Notes: generated from the letters alone by a model not told the origin. A stretch of 64,000 nucleotides of DNA from Pseudocercospora fijiensis CIRAD86 (GCF_000340215.1 NW_006921532.1:897844-961843), one strand, 5' to 3'; counted from the first letter of the stretch, positions 12,601 through 25,449 are shown. Translations and numbers: made by a program.

Positions 12601-13370
12601 TCCGGAGGGAGGTTAGCATCTCTAATCGTAACTACGTTGAACTTTTATATAGCGTTAATTAGACGGTACTTCTTTAGTTCCCTAGGAGCTGTCTTCTTCT
12701 AAACTAGGAAGTATAGGTTGCGATACGAGGCATAGGAAGGCTCTAAGGTACTAGCCTTTACACGCTGCCGTATTATATCCTTAACTATACCTCTTAGGCT
12801 TAGGTTTAGCTTGAACCCTAGGTAAGCCTAAGGCTTATACTCGATCGTTCGGATCCTCTATAGAGGGGCAACCTCCGGGTTGATCCTGCCTAGATACGTA
12901 AAGTTATATACTAATACGGCTTCGCGGTTATATAGAAGCTCGTATAGCAAATCCAGTTCAAGATCCGAAAGCTCGATACTAGGTTTAATATTCGCTAGTC
13001 TCTCCGGCGTTAGCCTCGATCCCCTAGGAATAGCGGAGAACTTTTTAGTAATGTACCTCTAGTCGTATAGACTATCCCTAGATGTTAATATCGCTTCGCG
13101 GTTAAGGCACTTTTGTCGCTAGTTAGGATTTCCGCTAGGATTAGACCTATCGGTTATATATACGCTGCCTTTTACGGGCTTAATCTTGTTAGCTACCCTC
13201 TTGTATAGGGTATATACACTAACCGCTCGTAATACCCGAGCTCTCTCTCTTTAACGTTAGGCCCGGAGATTGGCGTAATAGAACAGCGCGTAAACTTTAT
13301 TAGAAGTCTCCTTAAGTCGGTAGGTATATAGCTAGTAATCCTAATTTATAATTCTAGCGAAAACGTTAGA
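9657..13370 (-). pseudogene. Ty3/gypsy pol (RT, RNase H, integrase), reversed copy 1
   Basis: A frame of about 1,240 codons. Visible in order: RT fingers and palm (KKYRLINAIQKFN near 12670; FSGYDQIPLYP near 12510-12560), the active-site loop read as MPFLNDI (12345-12370; FLDD expected), RNase H (IAIDSSGEGYG near 11860), the linker FYVPSKKHTRPDSLSRRP (11500-11560), a Cys pair of the integrase zinc region near 10940, the integrase core at about 10500-10900, and a basic C-terminal domain at 9870-10350. The TAA at 9657-9659 is shared by all three copies and may be the true stop. All other stops are Gln/Trp to TAG/TAA changes. No chromodomain was seen, unlike the 7-kb family. Confidence 0.9.
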
Positions 13371-13372
13371 TT

Positions 13373-13400
13373 CCTAATAACACCCCCGGGGTAGCATTAG
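13373..13400. repeat. CCCCGGGG-type palindrome (site 5)
   Basis: Arms CCTAATAAC and GTAGCATTAG around CCCCGGGG. It lies between gag-protease and pol of reversed copy 1. Confidence 0.88.
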
Positions 13401-13419
13401 CTCGGCGTTCTAATTAGTT

Positions 13420-16400
13420 AGTTCGGATTCGGGTGGATCCGCTTCCGGCGGCGATGCCTACGATAGTATTATTACCGAGATTCGTATACTAGGTAGTCGT
13501 TGCACTATTATGCTCGCTATCGCTTCGAGCATTCGTCTCCTTAGTATAGAGCCTAGAAACTAGCCTTGTCGTACGGAGCGGCGCACCTCTAGATATAACC
13601 TATTTAAGCTATATTAACTTATAGCGTAGATTGCCGGTCTTATAACCGCGCTATAGCGTTTCCCGAAGAGCGCTTAGAAGCAGTAAGGATATCCTCGTAG
13701 GACTTGCAGCTAGTGTTTCCGATATAACTAGTAAATACGACTCGGTTGCCCTTCTAGTTAGCGATAGTTCCTTCCTAGGAGCTATCGTCGCAGTTACGCT
13801 AGATACCCCGGGTTATGCGAGACTATAGTCGACCTAGAATAATTAGCGTGTTCGGGTTAGCGGCAATCTAGAAGGTAAAGGAAAAGTATATACCGAAAGC
13901 GTCTACTATAACATTATAGCAGGCACCTACTAGCGCAACCTCCCTATTCACTCCCTATATACTAAGGGAAATATCTCTATTTATTAGCAGTCGGAGCTGT
14001 TTAGCCTAGCGCTTACTTATAATAAGTGACTCTAAACTATTATCAAGCATTGCTAGCAACTACTAACTATAGCTTCCGATAGTGACTTAGATATAGATAG
14101 CGGGAACGACGGTAAAGGAACGGGTAACTGCGGAAAGGTCTACATTATTAGGGATAGAGTAAAGTTCCTTAGGTCGAGGAGGTCCTACTCGACCGATTTG
14201 TTAGCTAGTAAATCGGACAGCCTTAATAGAAACTAAAACCGAAGCAGGGTCGGTATTATTATTATCCCCTCGGCCTATCTCCTTAATCCCCTCTTCGTTA
14301 GTATTATCGATAGTCTCCTAGCTCTCGTAGGTTACTAATTCGCCTTCTGCTAACTCCTAGGCCCCTAAAAATTCAGGAAGGAACTATAGGGAAGAGACGT
14401 CGATATAGTCCTCTCGCCCCTATTTACGTCGAAGGGCTATAAGGTCTTTTATAAAGGTAGCATCGTTAGGAATCCGGCTCTAGAACAGGTTAGTAGGCAA
14501 ACCGTATACTAGAAGCTCTCCTATAGACACGTTAGACTTAAGGTCTAGGAACTATAAAGCCTAGAAGAGAGTATTTGCCTTTGTATCGTAAGAGTTAGTA
14601 GGCCCGGCACTATACTTCTTTATATACCTATTAAAGCGAAAGCTCTTTAGGTCGGCTAACTTTCGTTTGTAGGCCGGCGGGTTAGCTAGACCTAGGGTGC
14701 TACTAATGTCGGTAGCAACATCCTCTATATCGACCTCTAGAGTCTCTAGGACGACTAGGCTTTCTATAGGTAGGGTACTAGGTACGGTACTAGGTGTAGT
14801 GCTAGATCGGGCAGTATAGTCTATAGCTGTCTAGAGAGTCTTAGTTTTTGCGGTTAACTCGCGCTATTGCTTAGCCTTATCGGCCGCCTTGTTCTTTAGT
14901 ACCCTAGTAGGGGCTGCCGCACTAGGGCGAGTAGGGTTCTAAGGGTTCTTGCCCTTGCTTTAGGACTAGGTCTAAGACCGTATAGCAGCGTAGATATCTA
15001 TACTGTTCTTAGTAACCGCGTAAACATTAGTAACTGCGTCCGGATCCTAAGACACAAAGTTGACTTTGATAGGCTTAGTAGTACTATTACTGCTCCGCTC
15101 CTTAACCTATTTTGCCCTAACCTTCTAAGTTTCTCGTTTAGCAATAGCGGCGAGGGTATTATTCCTAGTGTCCTTAAACTCGATCTTGCTGCTATACTTC
15201 TTCTCTAGAAGACTCCTAAGTTAAGGCAGCTTCGGAGCTCTACGATCCTACTCGAAGTTAATCTTGTCGCCGGTATCGGTATAGTAGAACCGACTATTCA
15301 CTTATATAACGAGCTTCCTCTTAAGAAGCTCTTTCTAGATAGGGTAGTCTAATTAAACATATTTAAAACCGCCGTACATCTAGCACTTGCTATCTAAGTT
15401 AGAATAGATCTTTCGCATAGCGTAGACGTTAACTAAAGGGGCCTTAGGGTAGTTAGGATCGGAAATCTAGTAGACCGGTAGCACATCCTTTAGTATACTA
15501 GCATTAATAACCTCCCTAACTCGCTATAGTGCTTTCGTATTAAGGTTGAGCTAGGCTAGGGATTTAGCTAAGTCCGCAACGTCCTAAGAATGCTTAGTAA
15601 CGGTAGGAGTTACGGTACTAGGACCACTTTGCGATTTAGGAAGAAACTTAGGCCCTCTAGTTCCCGAGGCATCGTTCCTTACCTAGGCTAGGTTATTCCG
15701 GTCCTCGCCGTAAATGAACTTCTTTATATCGGCGGAGCTATTAATGTCGTCCTTAATAGCCTCTAGGACCTCTTTATACTTCCTAAAGGTCTTAGGATTA
15801 GCTTCGCTAAGCTTATAGCGACGGAAGATACGCTTAGCCGTAGACTACGGCAACCCTTTAAGGAGCAGCCTCGTTCTCTAAGAATTCTCGAGGTCCTACT
15901 AGTCGATGCCGTCCGCTAACTTAACAAACTCGCGGACGTACTCCTTTAGGTCGTTATCTTCGGTGCGCCTCTCTGTATAGAGGTTCTTAAGCTACGTACG
16001 ACTGCCTTTAATACGACGGCTATCGCGATCCCGATACTCCCTTATAAGGCCTGCTTAAAGACCTCCTAGTCGGCATTAGACTGGTCGTCCTTTTCTAGGT
16101 AGCTAACTAGGTTTCTAAGGGTTCGGTAAAGCTTAGTAATAGTAGTCCTCGTAAGGGACCGGACCTTGTACTAGTCCGACTCCTCTTCGAGTCCGTACTC
16201 GGCTAAGTTGTCCTTAAAGCGTTCTACGTGCGCCGTAGCGTTCTACCCTTCGAACAAAGGGTTCCTACTGCTTCCTAGCTCTAGTAGGCGACGCCTATTC
16301 TAACGGAGAAGGTTAGTTTGCCCTTAAATCATCTTTATAACGATATTGTAGAGGGCCTCGGGCGTAGAAGGCTCGATAGCCCCTAGTTCGACGGCGCTTA

Positions 16401-16520
16401 TAATAACTAGTCGTCGCCTAATTTCTTCGTTAATAGGGTCCGGTAGGTTATTAGATTCCGAAGATTCCGCTAATTCGTAATGCTCGTTTTCGCTAGAGCT
16501 AGAGCTTATTCGATTATCGT
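13420..16520 (-). pseudogene. gag and aspartic protease, reversed copy 1
   Basis: A frame of about 1,000 codons coded away from the 5' LTR at 17311-17589. The first third reads like a retrotransposon capsid (NPLFEGQNATAHVERF near 16210-16260, then LEEESDQYKV). The C-terminal part (about 13850-14060) reads as a retropepsin-like segment: LDNSLESLIISKR, where DSG/DTG is expected, then GACYNVIVDAFG and ILGRL. This matches the known order of flap and the hydrophobic ILGR motif. Protease thus ends the first frame rather than starting pol. Many TAG/TAA stops from RIP are present. Confidence 0.78.
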
Positions 16521-17310
16521 AAAGTAGTTGAAATAAAATGCTATAGGAAAGTGTTTTTAGTGTATATTATAGGTTTGGTTTGTTTCGATGTTGCTATACG
16601 AGAGAATAGTGTACTAGGCTGTTTTCTTCTAATATTACCCCCGGGGTAGCATTAGAATTTAGCCTCCTAGGGGTCGCCTATATACCCCTAGGAGCTGAGT
16701 TTAGTATTAGACGAAAGCCGCTCGGAGGGAGAGACTGCAATCTCTATTTACACCTAGATCCTAGAAACTAGCTCGTATCTCCTTTAGCTAGGCAGGGGGG
16801 CGGGGACCTTCTTTTTTTCTAGTAGAAGGCTAAGCACTATCCGAACGAGGTAGCGAATCCCGAAACAATCTACCCGGTTAATAGGGGAACTGTCTAGGCA
16901 TCCGACCTATAATCTAGAAATTGCTATCGTATAGATAGTCTTAGCAAACTAAGCAAGGCCGATAGGTAATTAGTCTATCTCCTCCTTAGGCAGGCGGTAG
17001 CTTATCTCGAGCAAGCGGTACTAAATAGGTCTTCGACCCGGAGCCGAGTCCTTAGAAGCTAGCTATAGTTATAGACTAGGCCCTAAGCTATAACAGTCCT
17101 AAGGGTTTGCAGCTTTTCGGGGTTAAAGCGATGCCCTTGTTAAGAGGTTTCTCTGCTTGTCGTAACGGCCCCTTAAGATACTTCGGTATCGTCCGTATTA
17201 TAGGCTCTTATCGTGCCCTCGCTTCGGTTATAGCTATTCGTGCCTAGAGACTACCTTTAACATACCCGAACCTATTAGATATAAAGAGATAGCCCTACCT
17301 TCGGCTCTAA
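16521..17310 (-). other. 5' leader of reversed copy 1, with palindrome
   Basis: About 790 bases between the 5' LTR and gag. It holds the palindrome at 16627-16657 and the primer-binding region next to the LTR at 17295-17310 (read on the minus strand as ttagagccgaagg). I could not assign the priming tRNA because TGG has been lost to mutation. Confidence 0.55.
16627..16657. repeat. CCCCGGGG-type palindrome (site 6)
   Basis: Arms TTCTAATATTA and TAGCATTAGAA around CCCCGGGG, upstream of gag in reversed copy 1. Confidence 0.88.
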
Positions 17311-17589
17311 TAAAGGACGGAAACTAACACTACTACTACTACTTGTAGCAATAGTATAGGCTACCGAGGGTAATATAACCTATAGCAATATAGGCAGCTA
17401 TATTTAGCAAGATAGGATAACGAGACTGTCGCTTAGGCTAATAACTAGAGCCCTGCAATATAGGCATTGTAGAAGTGTAATATAAACAATGTACTATACG
17501 AGGTTAATGCTCTATCTATAATGCAGAAGGAGGCCTCTTATATAGGCTCAAAACTAGCCTATAGGTGTAGGGCCGGTTACTAGCCAATA
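17311..17589 (-). repeat. 5' LTR of reversed copy 1
   Basis: A 279-base match to 5309-5587. It begins taaaggacgg (mutated tgaagg) and ends ccaata, followed by the duplication CTAT at 17590-17593. Confidence 0.92.
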
Positions 17590-18329
17590 CTATTAAGTTG
17601 TCCTATCGCACGTATAGCGTTTACGATTAGGGGTCTGTTCGTACTAGAGCGGATCTCCTTGCCCTACGCGCTAAGGCTCTTAAGGATATAACTACTACTT
17701 CTTAGGAGGGACTTGCTCGACAACGTCGCCTTCGTAAGAAGGCTAAGTAGTATTTCGACGACTATAATGCTATTAACTAGGAGCCTCTAAAGGTTAGCGA
17801 TATAGTTCTCCTATACCGGTCGGAGCTAGAATATAGTTACTCCTATAAGCTAGCCTTTAAATAGAAAGGACCTTATAGAGTATAGGAGGTCCTTTACGAT
17901 AGTTCCGCGTACCGTCTTTAGGAACTTAATAGTACAACCTTAAAGCACTCGTACTCCCGGGCTAACCTAAAGAAGGTCGTCGAATTAAGAGAGCCTACCC
18001 GCCCTCCCCCGACTAAAGAGGAAGTTAATGCCTCTATAGACCCTCTACCGACCTTAGATACTTATCGAGAGGAGGATCCTACCGCGATTATAGATCCTAT
18101 TCTACCCGACAACTATACGTATCCCTAGATATATCTTAGTAAGCTATTAGGAATAACTTATAAACAAAGGGAGGGTTATATACGTATTAATTGCGCGTAG
18201 AGCATTTCCGATATTAATTCCGATAGTAAACTAGACTTCTAGCTATCTAACTCTAACTCCGAGGAGGAGCTCGACTAGTCTAGCGACGAAGACCGCCTAG
18301 AATTATAGCTAGATCCCGAGACTAGATAA
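17590..18329 (+). pseudogene. Host-element pol C-terminus (integrase end)
   Basis: This continues the integrase interrupted at 5308. The segment reads through RTRADLLALRAKAL and the C-terminal integrase fold (YSYKLAFKQKGPYRVQEVL) to an acidic tail (SNSEEELDQSSDED). It ends at TAA 18327-18329, in the same place as in both reversed copies. It is decayed by TAG/TAA as elsewhere. Confidence 0.87.
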
Positions 18330-18589
18330 TTGCTTGCTCTTCCTTGCCTCTATCTACCTCTACTACGTTGCTTCCTTGCTCTTGTTAATCGTTCTCCGCG
18401 CTATTAATGTAGTGCCGCCCTATACCTTTAGTCCTTACCTATTATCCGTCTCTACTAATGTTTATGCTCTCGTTTATTGCTTTTGGTTTATCTTGTTATT
18501 GTCCTTTGTTTTGCCTTTGCTTTCGATTAATGTTGCTATAACTTTATTCCTTTACTCTTGTTTCCTTAGATAGAACTGTACGAGGCGCA

Positions 18590-18626
18590 TTTTCCTAATA
18601 ATACCCCGGGGGTAGCATTAGGAAAA
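18590..18626. repeat. CCCCGGGG-type palindrome (site 7), long form
   Basis: A near-perfect 37-base palindrome with outer arms TTTTCCTAAT and ATTAGGAAAA. It follows pol in the host element. Confidence 0.9.
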
Positions 18627-19044
18627 TAGCCGAACCTAACCCTCTACCCTTCTAGGACTACTTCCCTCTAGATTTCTAGACTCTAGCGACTACCCTTAAG
18701 TAACAACGATAATAAGATACTCTGCTAGAGGATGTTCCTGCTATAATTAGCACTAGTTACGTAGGACACTAAGAAAGGGAGGATCCCTCTCCCTTCCTAG
18801 CTCTCGGATAGATATAGTAACCTAGGCCGATAGCCTCTAAGAATAGGGACCTTAGGCTATTAAGCTTAGCGTTTAGAAGAAGGAAGAAGGAAGAAGGTAA
18901 ACGTATAGACTACCTTTACGTACTTGCTAATATGAAAGGTAATGCTATATCTATAACGGCAGTACTATAGGCTAACGTACTAACGAATTAGCTGCGCTAG
19001 GCCTAGGCGACTTGCTCCTCGTTACCGAGTATCTCCGGAGAAAA
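18627..19044. other. Non-coding spacer module, host element
   Basis: The counterpart of 8962-9360 in inverse orientation. It contains a gaagaaggaagaagg purine run near 18873-18897. No gene was seen. Confidence 0.6.
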
Positions 19045-19072
19045 GCTAATGCTACCCTAGGGGTATTATTAG
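19045..19072. repeat. CCCCGGGG-type palindrome (site 8)
   Basis: Arms GCTAATGCTA and TATTATTAG around CCCTAGGGG, between the spacer and the third frame of the host element. Confidence 0.85.
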
Positions 19073-19489
19073 TCCCGCTAGCTTTACTATTATAGATTTC
19101 TACTAAGGACTCGAACTAACTAGTTACATTTCGAGTGCGCGAGAATCTACGATAGCTAAAGGTTAACAAAAGCGCGTAGTCGCTACTAGCAATTAGCTAG
19201 ATCGATTATTAAACTTTAGCCTACCCTAATAATAAAGAAGTCTCGTATACAGCTTCACTTTTATATATAGCCGTTATCCGTTTGCTTTACTAGCGCGGAA
19301 TATACGGACTACGTTACCTTCGCACTATATTTAAAGCGAGCTTTCTAAGCTCCTTCTTCTACTCGATTACTAACTAACTCGCTACCGCCTAACTACCCCC
19401 CCCCTTCTATCTAAACCCTTTAATTATTATTGTTAAGTAACGAACATACTTGCAAACTCGTTTATAACCTACCTCCGCTTCGGTCGACT

Positions 19490-21478
19490 ATGTCTTCCGG
19501 CGCCCCGAATCCGCTAGGCGCTAGTAGTAGCAACGACCTACCTACCCCTATTAACCTAAGCCTAGCTGCCCTAGTCCCGATAAAGCCCTATCCGATAGCG
19601 CCTTAGCTACTATAACTAGCCTCGAGCACTGCTTCTAGATCGTTACCGCCCTTAAAGACCCTTAAGAGAAGATCTAGAACGCTCGTACCCTACTACGCGT
19701 TATTAATAGGAATATTAAGAAGGCTACTATCTTAGTTGCGTACGGTATAAACAACTTGCGTTAGTCTATCGGTAAGCGTATCTTTAAGCGCGAGGTTCTT
19801 AACGATATAGATATCGAATAAGCCTTTCCTATCGTCTATAGCCTCGAGATAGCCGGTACCTAGATTCGCTTACGCTTTAAGACCCTCGACTAGGCCTTCG
19901 AATACTAGGGAGGACTAAGCAGTCTTTCTAAGAGCCTTATTAACTTCGCCTACGGTAGATAAGAGCGTACTAAGTAGGTCTCTTCGTTCGTTAATAAGTA
20001 TAAGGTCCGTCGTTAAGGCGCCGAGCATCTTTCCTATACTATAATCTATCGCGTATCTACCGCTAGTAAGAAGGTAGGCAAGCAGCTACTTAACTTATCC
20101 TTTACGCTTAACGACTTTACGATAGTCTACTAGAAGAAGTACTACGATGCGATTGTCTAGGTTAATCTTAACGTATAGATAACTAAGGATCTACTAAAAG
20201 AGAAGGGCTATCGCATTAATAGTATAGGCTTTATTATTAAGGGTTAAGAGGCTCCTATCGTTGATATCCTTAAACGTAAGGCTCTTCGCCTAGAAACCGA
20301 GGCCGATACGGCTACTAGTCTTACGCTCGCTATAGAGATATAGGCTAAAGATCGTCGCTCGACCCGTAACCGTAAGGTCCCTTAAGAAGTTTAAGACGAG
20401 CGCGCTAAGGCCGAAGCAGCGCGTAAGAAGGCATTATATACTCGCTAGGCCCTCCGCAAGGCTACTAAGAAGTATAGTACTCCTTCTAGTACCGACTAGG
20501 GTACTAACTATAGTACTAACTATAGTAACTTAGATATTAATATACTAGATATACTATTAGAAGATGTCTCCTCCGAAGGCTCCTTTAGCGAGCGTAGAAA
20601 TAGAGGCCTCTCGCTAATCCTATTAACTAAGAACATCTATAGTTCTTATAAGGGCGACTCTATTGCGTACCTTATTACTAATATCGATATAGTTCCTAAA
20701 GCCGATATAGGTAAAGCTCCTACCGCCCTATCTATCTATTAATAGCTCGACGACCTTAGCAAGCTAGGTAAAGAGCGGTTTACTATATATACTAACTATA
20801 TTAAGAAGGCTACTAAGGTCTATAGTCTCTATACTAGTACTAAGGCGAGTGTCCTCGTCGGTCGCCTATTAAAGATTAGTCGCGAGGTTGCTAATTAGGA
20901 TACCTTTACTACCCTTAAGACTAGTTATACTAACTAGTTTCCTAGACGTCCTACTGCCGCCCCGACCTCTCTAGGACTCTACGCATTCAACCCTACTAGT
21001 ACTATTACTCGCGATCTTACGCTAACTAAGCGTCGGTATAAGTTAATTACTAGTATTCTCGGATAAGGTACCTCCTTCGACCGCTTTCGTTAGACTAGTA
21101 ATACTATCTTCCCTCGAGTCTTCGGTTAGATATAGTCGCCTCGTAGAGCGTACCTTCCTCTTATCGTCGACCTAATATAGGAGGAGTTTCGTATATTCTT
21201 TTAGTATATACGTAAACTGCCTAAGTCTAAGTAGGAAGGCCGTAATACCCTTTAAACCTATAGAGTAAGTAACTAAATCGTACGTTAGTATCCCGCCTTA
21301 TAGCTCTTAGCCGTTACCCTTCGACCTAATTATATATACAAGCTTATCTCCGTCCCTAAGCCTACTAAGTACTTTAAGGTAGGTAATAGCGGTTATAAGA
21401 ACTGCCCTACTAAGGAGACTTCTTGTCTCGGATAAGATATAGTTAAGCTCGCAGCTAGTAAGGGTACTAGCTATCTAC
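19490..21478 (+). pseudogene. Third long frame, host element, N-terminal part
   Basis: The frame starts at an ATG (19490) with SSGAPNPLGAS. It runs with one early frame slip and many TAG/TAA changes to 21478, where reversed copy 2 interrupts it. Legible stretches include EHCFQIVTALKDP (19640), KKATILVAYGINNLR (19715), and a Lys/Arg/Ala-rich helix (KAEAARKKALYTRQAL, 20405-20450). It continues at 33625 and 41380. It is homologous to 5720-8510 and 21893-24705. I do not recognise a family. Confidence 0.7.
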
Positions 21479-21758
21479 TAAAGGACGGAAACTAATACTA
21501 CTACTACTACTAGCAGTAATAGTATAGGCTACCGAGGGTAACATAATCTATAGCAATATAGGCAGCTATGTTTAGTATAATAGGATAATAAGACGGTTGC
21601 TTAGGCTAATAACTAGAGCCCTACAATATAGGCATTGTAGAAGTGTATTATAAATAATGTACTATACGAGGTTAGTGCTCTATCTATAATGTAGAAGGAG
21701 GCCTCTTATATAGGCTTAAAACTTAGCCTAGGTATATAGGGCCGGTTACTAGCTAATA
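21479..21758 (-). repeat. 3' LTR of reversed copy 2
   Basis: Begins taaaggacgg and ends gctaata. The PPT-like purine run follows on its inner side at 21759-21776. Confidence 0.92.
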
Positions 21759-21867
21759 TCCCTCCCTTTCTTCGTGTCTAACTAGACACGCTTTATATTG
21801 TACGCTTAAAACAAACAGTTATATAGTAACCTTAGGCATCTTAGCTAAGGCTATTTTCAGAACTCCG

Positions 21868-21892
21868 CAATAACACCCCCGGGGTAGCATTG
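21868..21892. repeat. CCCCGGGG-type palindrome (site 9)
   Basis: Arms CAATAACA and GTAGCATTG around CCCCGGGG, between the third frame and the 3' LTR of reversed copy 2. Confidence 0.85.
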
Positions 21893-24705
21893 TTCCTAGA
21901 TTCTATTAATATACAAAAACAACTTCCTAAGCATCTAATCTACTACGCTAACTTACTACTGCTTTAATGCACCGTAATCCTTACTAGCAATAACCTTATT
22001 AGCTAATCGATTCTCCTAAACTCCTCCGTAGGTATTAAAGCTGTTAGCGCTAAAGTACTCTGCCTCGAAGTAAGCTTAATTAACGAGGAGGTTAGTAGCC
22101 TTGTCCTATATAGCCTTCTCCTACTCGCGTAGATAGTCCTTAAGCTCCTCTTTACTAAACTAGAGGACTTGTTTAACTTCGTTCTAAACAACGTAACTTA
22201 ACTAAGGAATTCTACCGACTAAGGCATCGGAAATATAACTAAGGCCTTCGACTAAGATAGCGGTAGGGAAGGCGAACGGCACGAAGGTATTAGAACCTAG
22301 AAGGGCGGTTAGATTGCGGTGCGCCTTAGCAACCTTAGCGACGGTTAAGTTGTCGTAGCCCTTAATCTTAGTACCGTCGATAATATAAGAGTAGCCTAGG
22401 TCGATTAATATATAGTCGCTCTTAGGCTTTAGGTTACTATACGGAAGGTATAGTATCTAAATAGAGACTTTGTATTCCTTTAGAGGGTTAAGGATCTACT
22501 AAGCTGCCTCGCCTTTATTAGGCTAACTATCGAATATATAGCCGAGGTCGTCGTTAGTAAGGTGCTTATTAGTAAGCTTGCTAATCTTGTTTAGTAGAAC
22601 TAGGCTACGGGCATTAAGCTTCTTAACCTAGTTCTCGAAGACCTCTAGTTCGTATATACCCTCGACGATAGTTAAATAGGCGGTCTTATCTTCGGATATA
22701 AGAGAAACCTTAATACGTAGATAGCTAGTACCCTTACTAGCTACGAGCTTAACTATATCTTATCCGAGACGAGAAGTCTCCTTAGTAGGGCAGTTCTTAT
22801 AACCGCTATTACCTACCTTAAAGTACTTAGTAGGCTTAGGGACGGAGATAAGCTCGTATATATAATTAGGTCGAAGAGTAACGGCTAAGAGCTATAAGGC
22901 GGGATACTAACGGACGATTTAGTTGCTTACTCTATAGGTTTGAAGGGCATTACGGCCTTCCTACTTAGACTTAGGCAGTTTACGCATATACTAAAAGAAT
23001 ATACGAAACTCCTCCTATATTAGGTCGACGATAAGAGGAAGGTGCGCTCTACGAAGCGACTATATCTAACCGAAGACTCGAGGGAAGATAGTATTACTAG
23101 TCTAACGAAAGCGGTCGAAGGAGGTACCTTATCTAAGAACGCTAGTAATTAACTTATAGCGACGCTTAGTTAGCGTAAGATCGCGAGTAATAGTACTAGT
23201 AGGGTTGAATACGTAGAGTCCTAGGGAGGTCGGGGCGGTAGTAGGACGTCTAGGAAACTAGTTAGTATAACTAGTCTTAAGGGTAGTAAAGGTATCCTAA
23301 TTAGCAACCTTGCGACTAATCTTTAATAGGCGACCGACGAAGACACTCGCCTTAGTACTAGTATAGAGACTATAGACCTTAGTAGCCTTCTTAATATAGT
23401 TAGTATATATAGTAAACCGCTCTTTACCTAGCTTGCTAAGGTCGTCGAGCTATTAATAGATAGATAGGGCGGTAGGAGCTTTGCCTATATCGGCTTTAGG
23501 AACTATATCGATATTAGTAATAAGGTACGTAATAGAGTCGCCCTTATAAGAACTATAGATATTCTTAGTTAATAGGATCGGCGAGAGGCCTCTATCTCTA
23601 CGCTCGCTAAAGGAGCCTTTAGAGGAGATATCCTCTAGTAGTATATCTAGTATATTAACATCCGAGTTACTATAGTTAGTACTATAGTTAGTACTATAGT
23701 CGGTACTAGAAGGAGCGCTATACTTCTTAGTAGCCTTACGGAGGGCCTAGCGAGTATACAATGCCTTCTTGCGCGCTACTTCGGCCTTAGCGCGCTCGTC
23801 TTAAACTTCTTAAAGAACCTTACGGTTACGGGTCGAGCGACGATCTTTAGCCTATATTTCTATAGCGAGCGTAAGACTAGTAGCCGTATCGGCCTCGGTT
23901 TCTAGGCGAAGAGCCTTACGTTTAAGGATATTAACGATAGGAGCCTCTTAACCTTTAATAATAAAGCCTATACTATTAATGCGATAGCCCTTCTCTTTTA
24001 GTAGATCCTTAGTTGTCTATACGTTAAGATCGACCTAGACAATCGTATCGTAGTGCTTCTTCTAGTAGGCTATCGTAAAGTCGTTAAGCGTAAAGGACAA
24101 GTTAAGTAACTACTTGCCTACCTTCTTGCTAGCGGTAGATACGCGATAGATTATAGTACGGGAAAGATGCTCGGCGCCTTAACGACAGACCTTATACTTA
24201 TTAACGAACGAAGAGACCTACTTAGTACGCTCTTATCTACCGTAGACGAAGTTAATAAGGCTCTTAGGAAGACTGCTTAGTCCTCCCTAGTATTCGAAGG
24301 CCTAGTTAAGGGTCTTAAAGCGTAAGCGAATCTAGGTACCGGCTATCTCGAGGCTATAGACGATAGGAAAGGCTTATTCGATATCTATATCGTTAAGAAC
24401 CTCGCGCTTAAAGATACGCTTACCGATAGACTAACGCAAGTTGTTTATACCGTACGCAACTAAGATAGTAGCCTTCTTAATGTTCCTATTAATAACGCGC
24501 AGTAGGGTGCGAGCGTTCTAGATCTTCTCTTTAGGGTTTTTAAGGGCGGTAACGATCTAGAAGCAGTGCTCGAGGCTAGTTATAGCAGCTAAGGCGCTAT
24601 CGGATAGGGCTTCGATCGGAACTAGGGCGGCTAGGCTTAGGTTATAGGGGCAGGTAGGTCGTTACTACTACTAGCGTCTAGCGGATTCGGGGCGCCGGAA
24701 GACAT
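21893..24705 (-). pseudogene. Third long frame, reversed copy 2 (function unknown)
   Basis: The frame starts at an intact ATG (24703-24705) in the context gactATGTCTTCC, the same start as the host element. It is about 930 codons long and colinear with the other two copies. Stops are TAG/TAA at Gln/Trp positions. Preservation of one frame across three diverged copies supports a real protein of the element. No domain is recognised. Confidence 0.7.
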
Positions 24706-25118
24706 AGTCGACCGAAGTAGGTTATAAACGAGTTTACAAGTGTGTTCGTTGCTTAATAATAATAATTAAAGGGTTTAGATAGAAGGGGGGATAGGGGGTT
24801 AGGCGGTAGCGAGTTAGTTAGTAATCGAGTAGAAGAAGGAGCTTAGAAAGCTCGCTTTAAATATAGTGCGAAGGTAACGTAGTCCGTATATTCCGCGCTA
24901 GTAAAGCAAACGGATAACGGCTATATATAAAAGTAAAGCTATATACGAGACCTCTTTATTATTAGGGTAGGCTAAAGTTTGACAATCGATCTAGCTAATT
25001 GCTAGTAGCGACTACGCGCCTTTATTAACCTCTAGCTATCGTAGATTCTCGCGTACTCGAAATGTAACTAGTTAGTTCGAGTCCTTAGTAGAAGTCTATA
25101 GTAGTAAAGCTAACGGGA
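24706..25118. other. Upstream region of the third frame, copy 2
   Basis: Non-coding, matching 8511-8934. It includes a G-rich run near 24786-24800. No further feature was seen. Confidence 0.45.
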
Positions 25119-25145
25119 CTAATAATACCCCCGGGGTAGTATTAG
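25119..25145. repeat. CCCCGGGG-type palindrome (site 10)
   Basis: CTAATAATAC and GTAGTATTAG arms around CCCCGGGG; almost perfect. Confidence 0.92.
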
Positions 25146-25412
25146 CTTTTCTCTAGATATACTCGGTAACGAGGAGCAAGTCGCCTAGGCCTAGCGTAGC
25201 TAATTCGTTAGTGCGTTAGCCTATAGCACTGCCGTTATAGATGCAGCATTACCTTTTACATTAGCAAGTACGTAAAGGTAGTCTATGCATTTACCTTCTT
25301 CCTTCTTCTAAACGCTAAGCTTAATAGCCTAAGGTCCCTATTCTTAGAGGCTATCGGCCTAGGTTGCTATATCTATCTAAGAGCTAGGAAGGGAGAGGGT
25401 TAGGTTCGGCCA
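25146..25412. other. Shortened spacer module, reversed copy 2
   Basis: The same module as 8962-9360 but about 130 bases shorter, missing the block that follows gggagagg in copy 1. No gene was seen. Confidence 0.55.
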
Positions 25413-25449
25413 TTTTCCTAATACTACCCCCGGGGTATTATTAGGAAAA
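25413..25449. repeat. CCCCGGGG-type palindrome (site 11), long form
   Basis: A 37-base palindrome with arms TTTTCCTAATACTACCCC and its complement; one or two mismatches. The best-preserved long form in the window. Confidence 0.94.

Larger units (their letters stand above)
5309..17589 (-). mobile_element. 12-kb Ty3/gypsy element, reversed copy 1, complete
   Basis: An element of 12,281 bases with 279-base LTRs at both ends (5309-5587 and 17311-17589), coded on the minus strand. A 4-bp duplication CTAT flanks it (5305-5308 and 17590-17593). Removing it restores the integrase sequence of the host element (read on through cttcctat and taagttgtcc). Internal order on the minus strand is gag-protease, pol, spacer, unrecognised third frame, with a CCCCGGGG palindrome at every boundary. 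Confidence 0.93.

Noticed and set aside
18334..18573. Hydrophobic 79-codon open stretch after pol
   Set aside because: It begins just past the shared pol stop and is broken in the other two copies; it looks like chance in T-rich sequence, though it might be read through from pol.
25413..25449. CCCCGGGG hairpin as a bacterial-type terminator or CRISPR repeat
   Set aside because: The context is eukaryotic retroelements; there is no T run, no regular spacing and no spacers.
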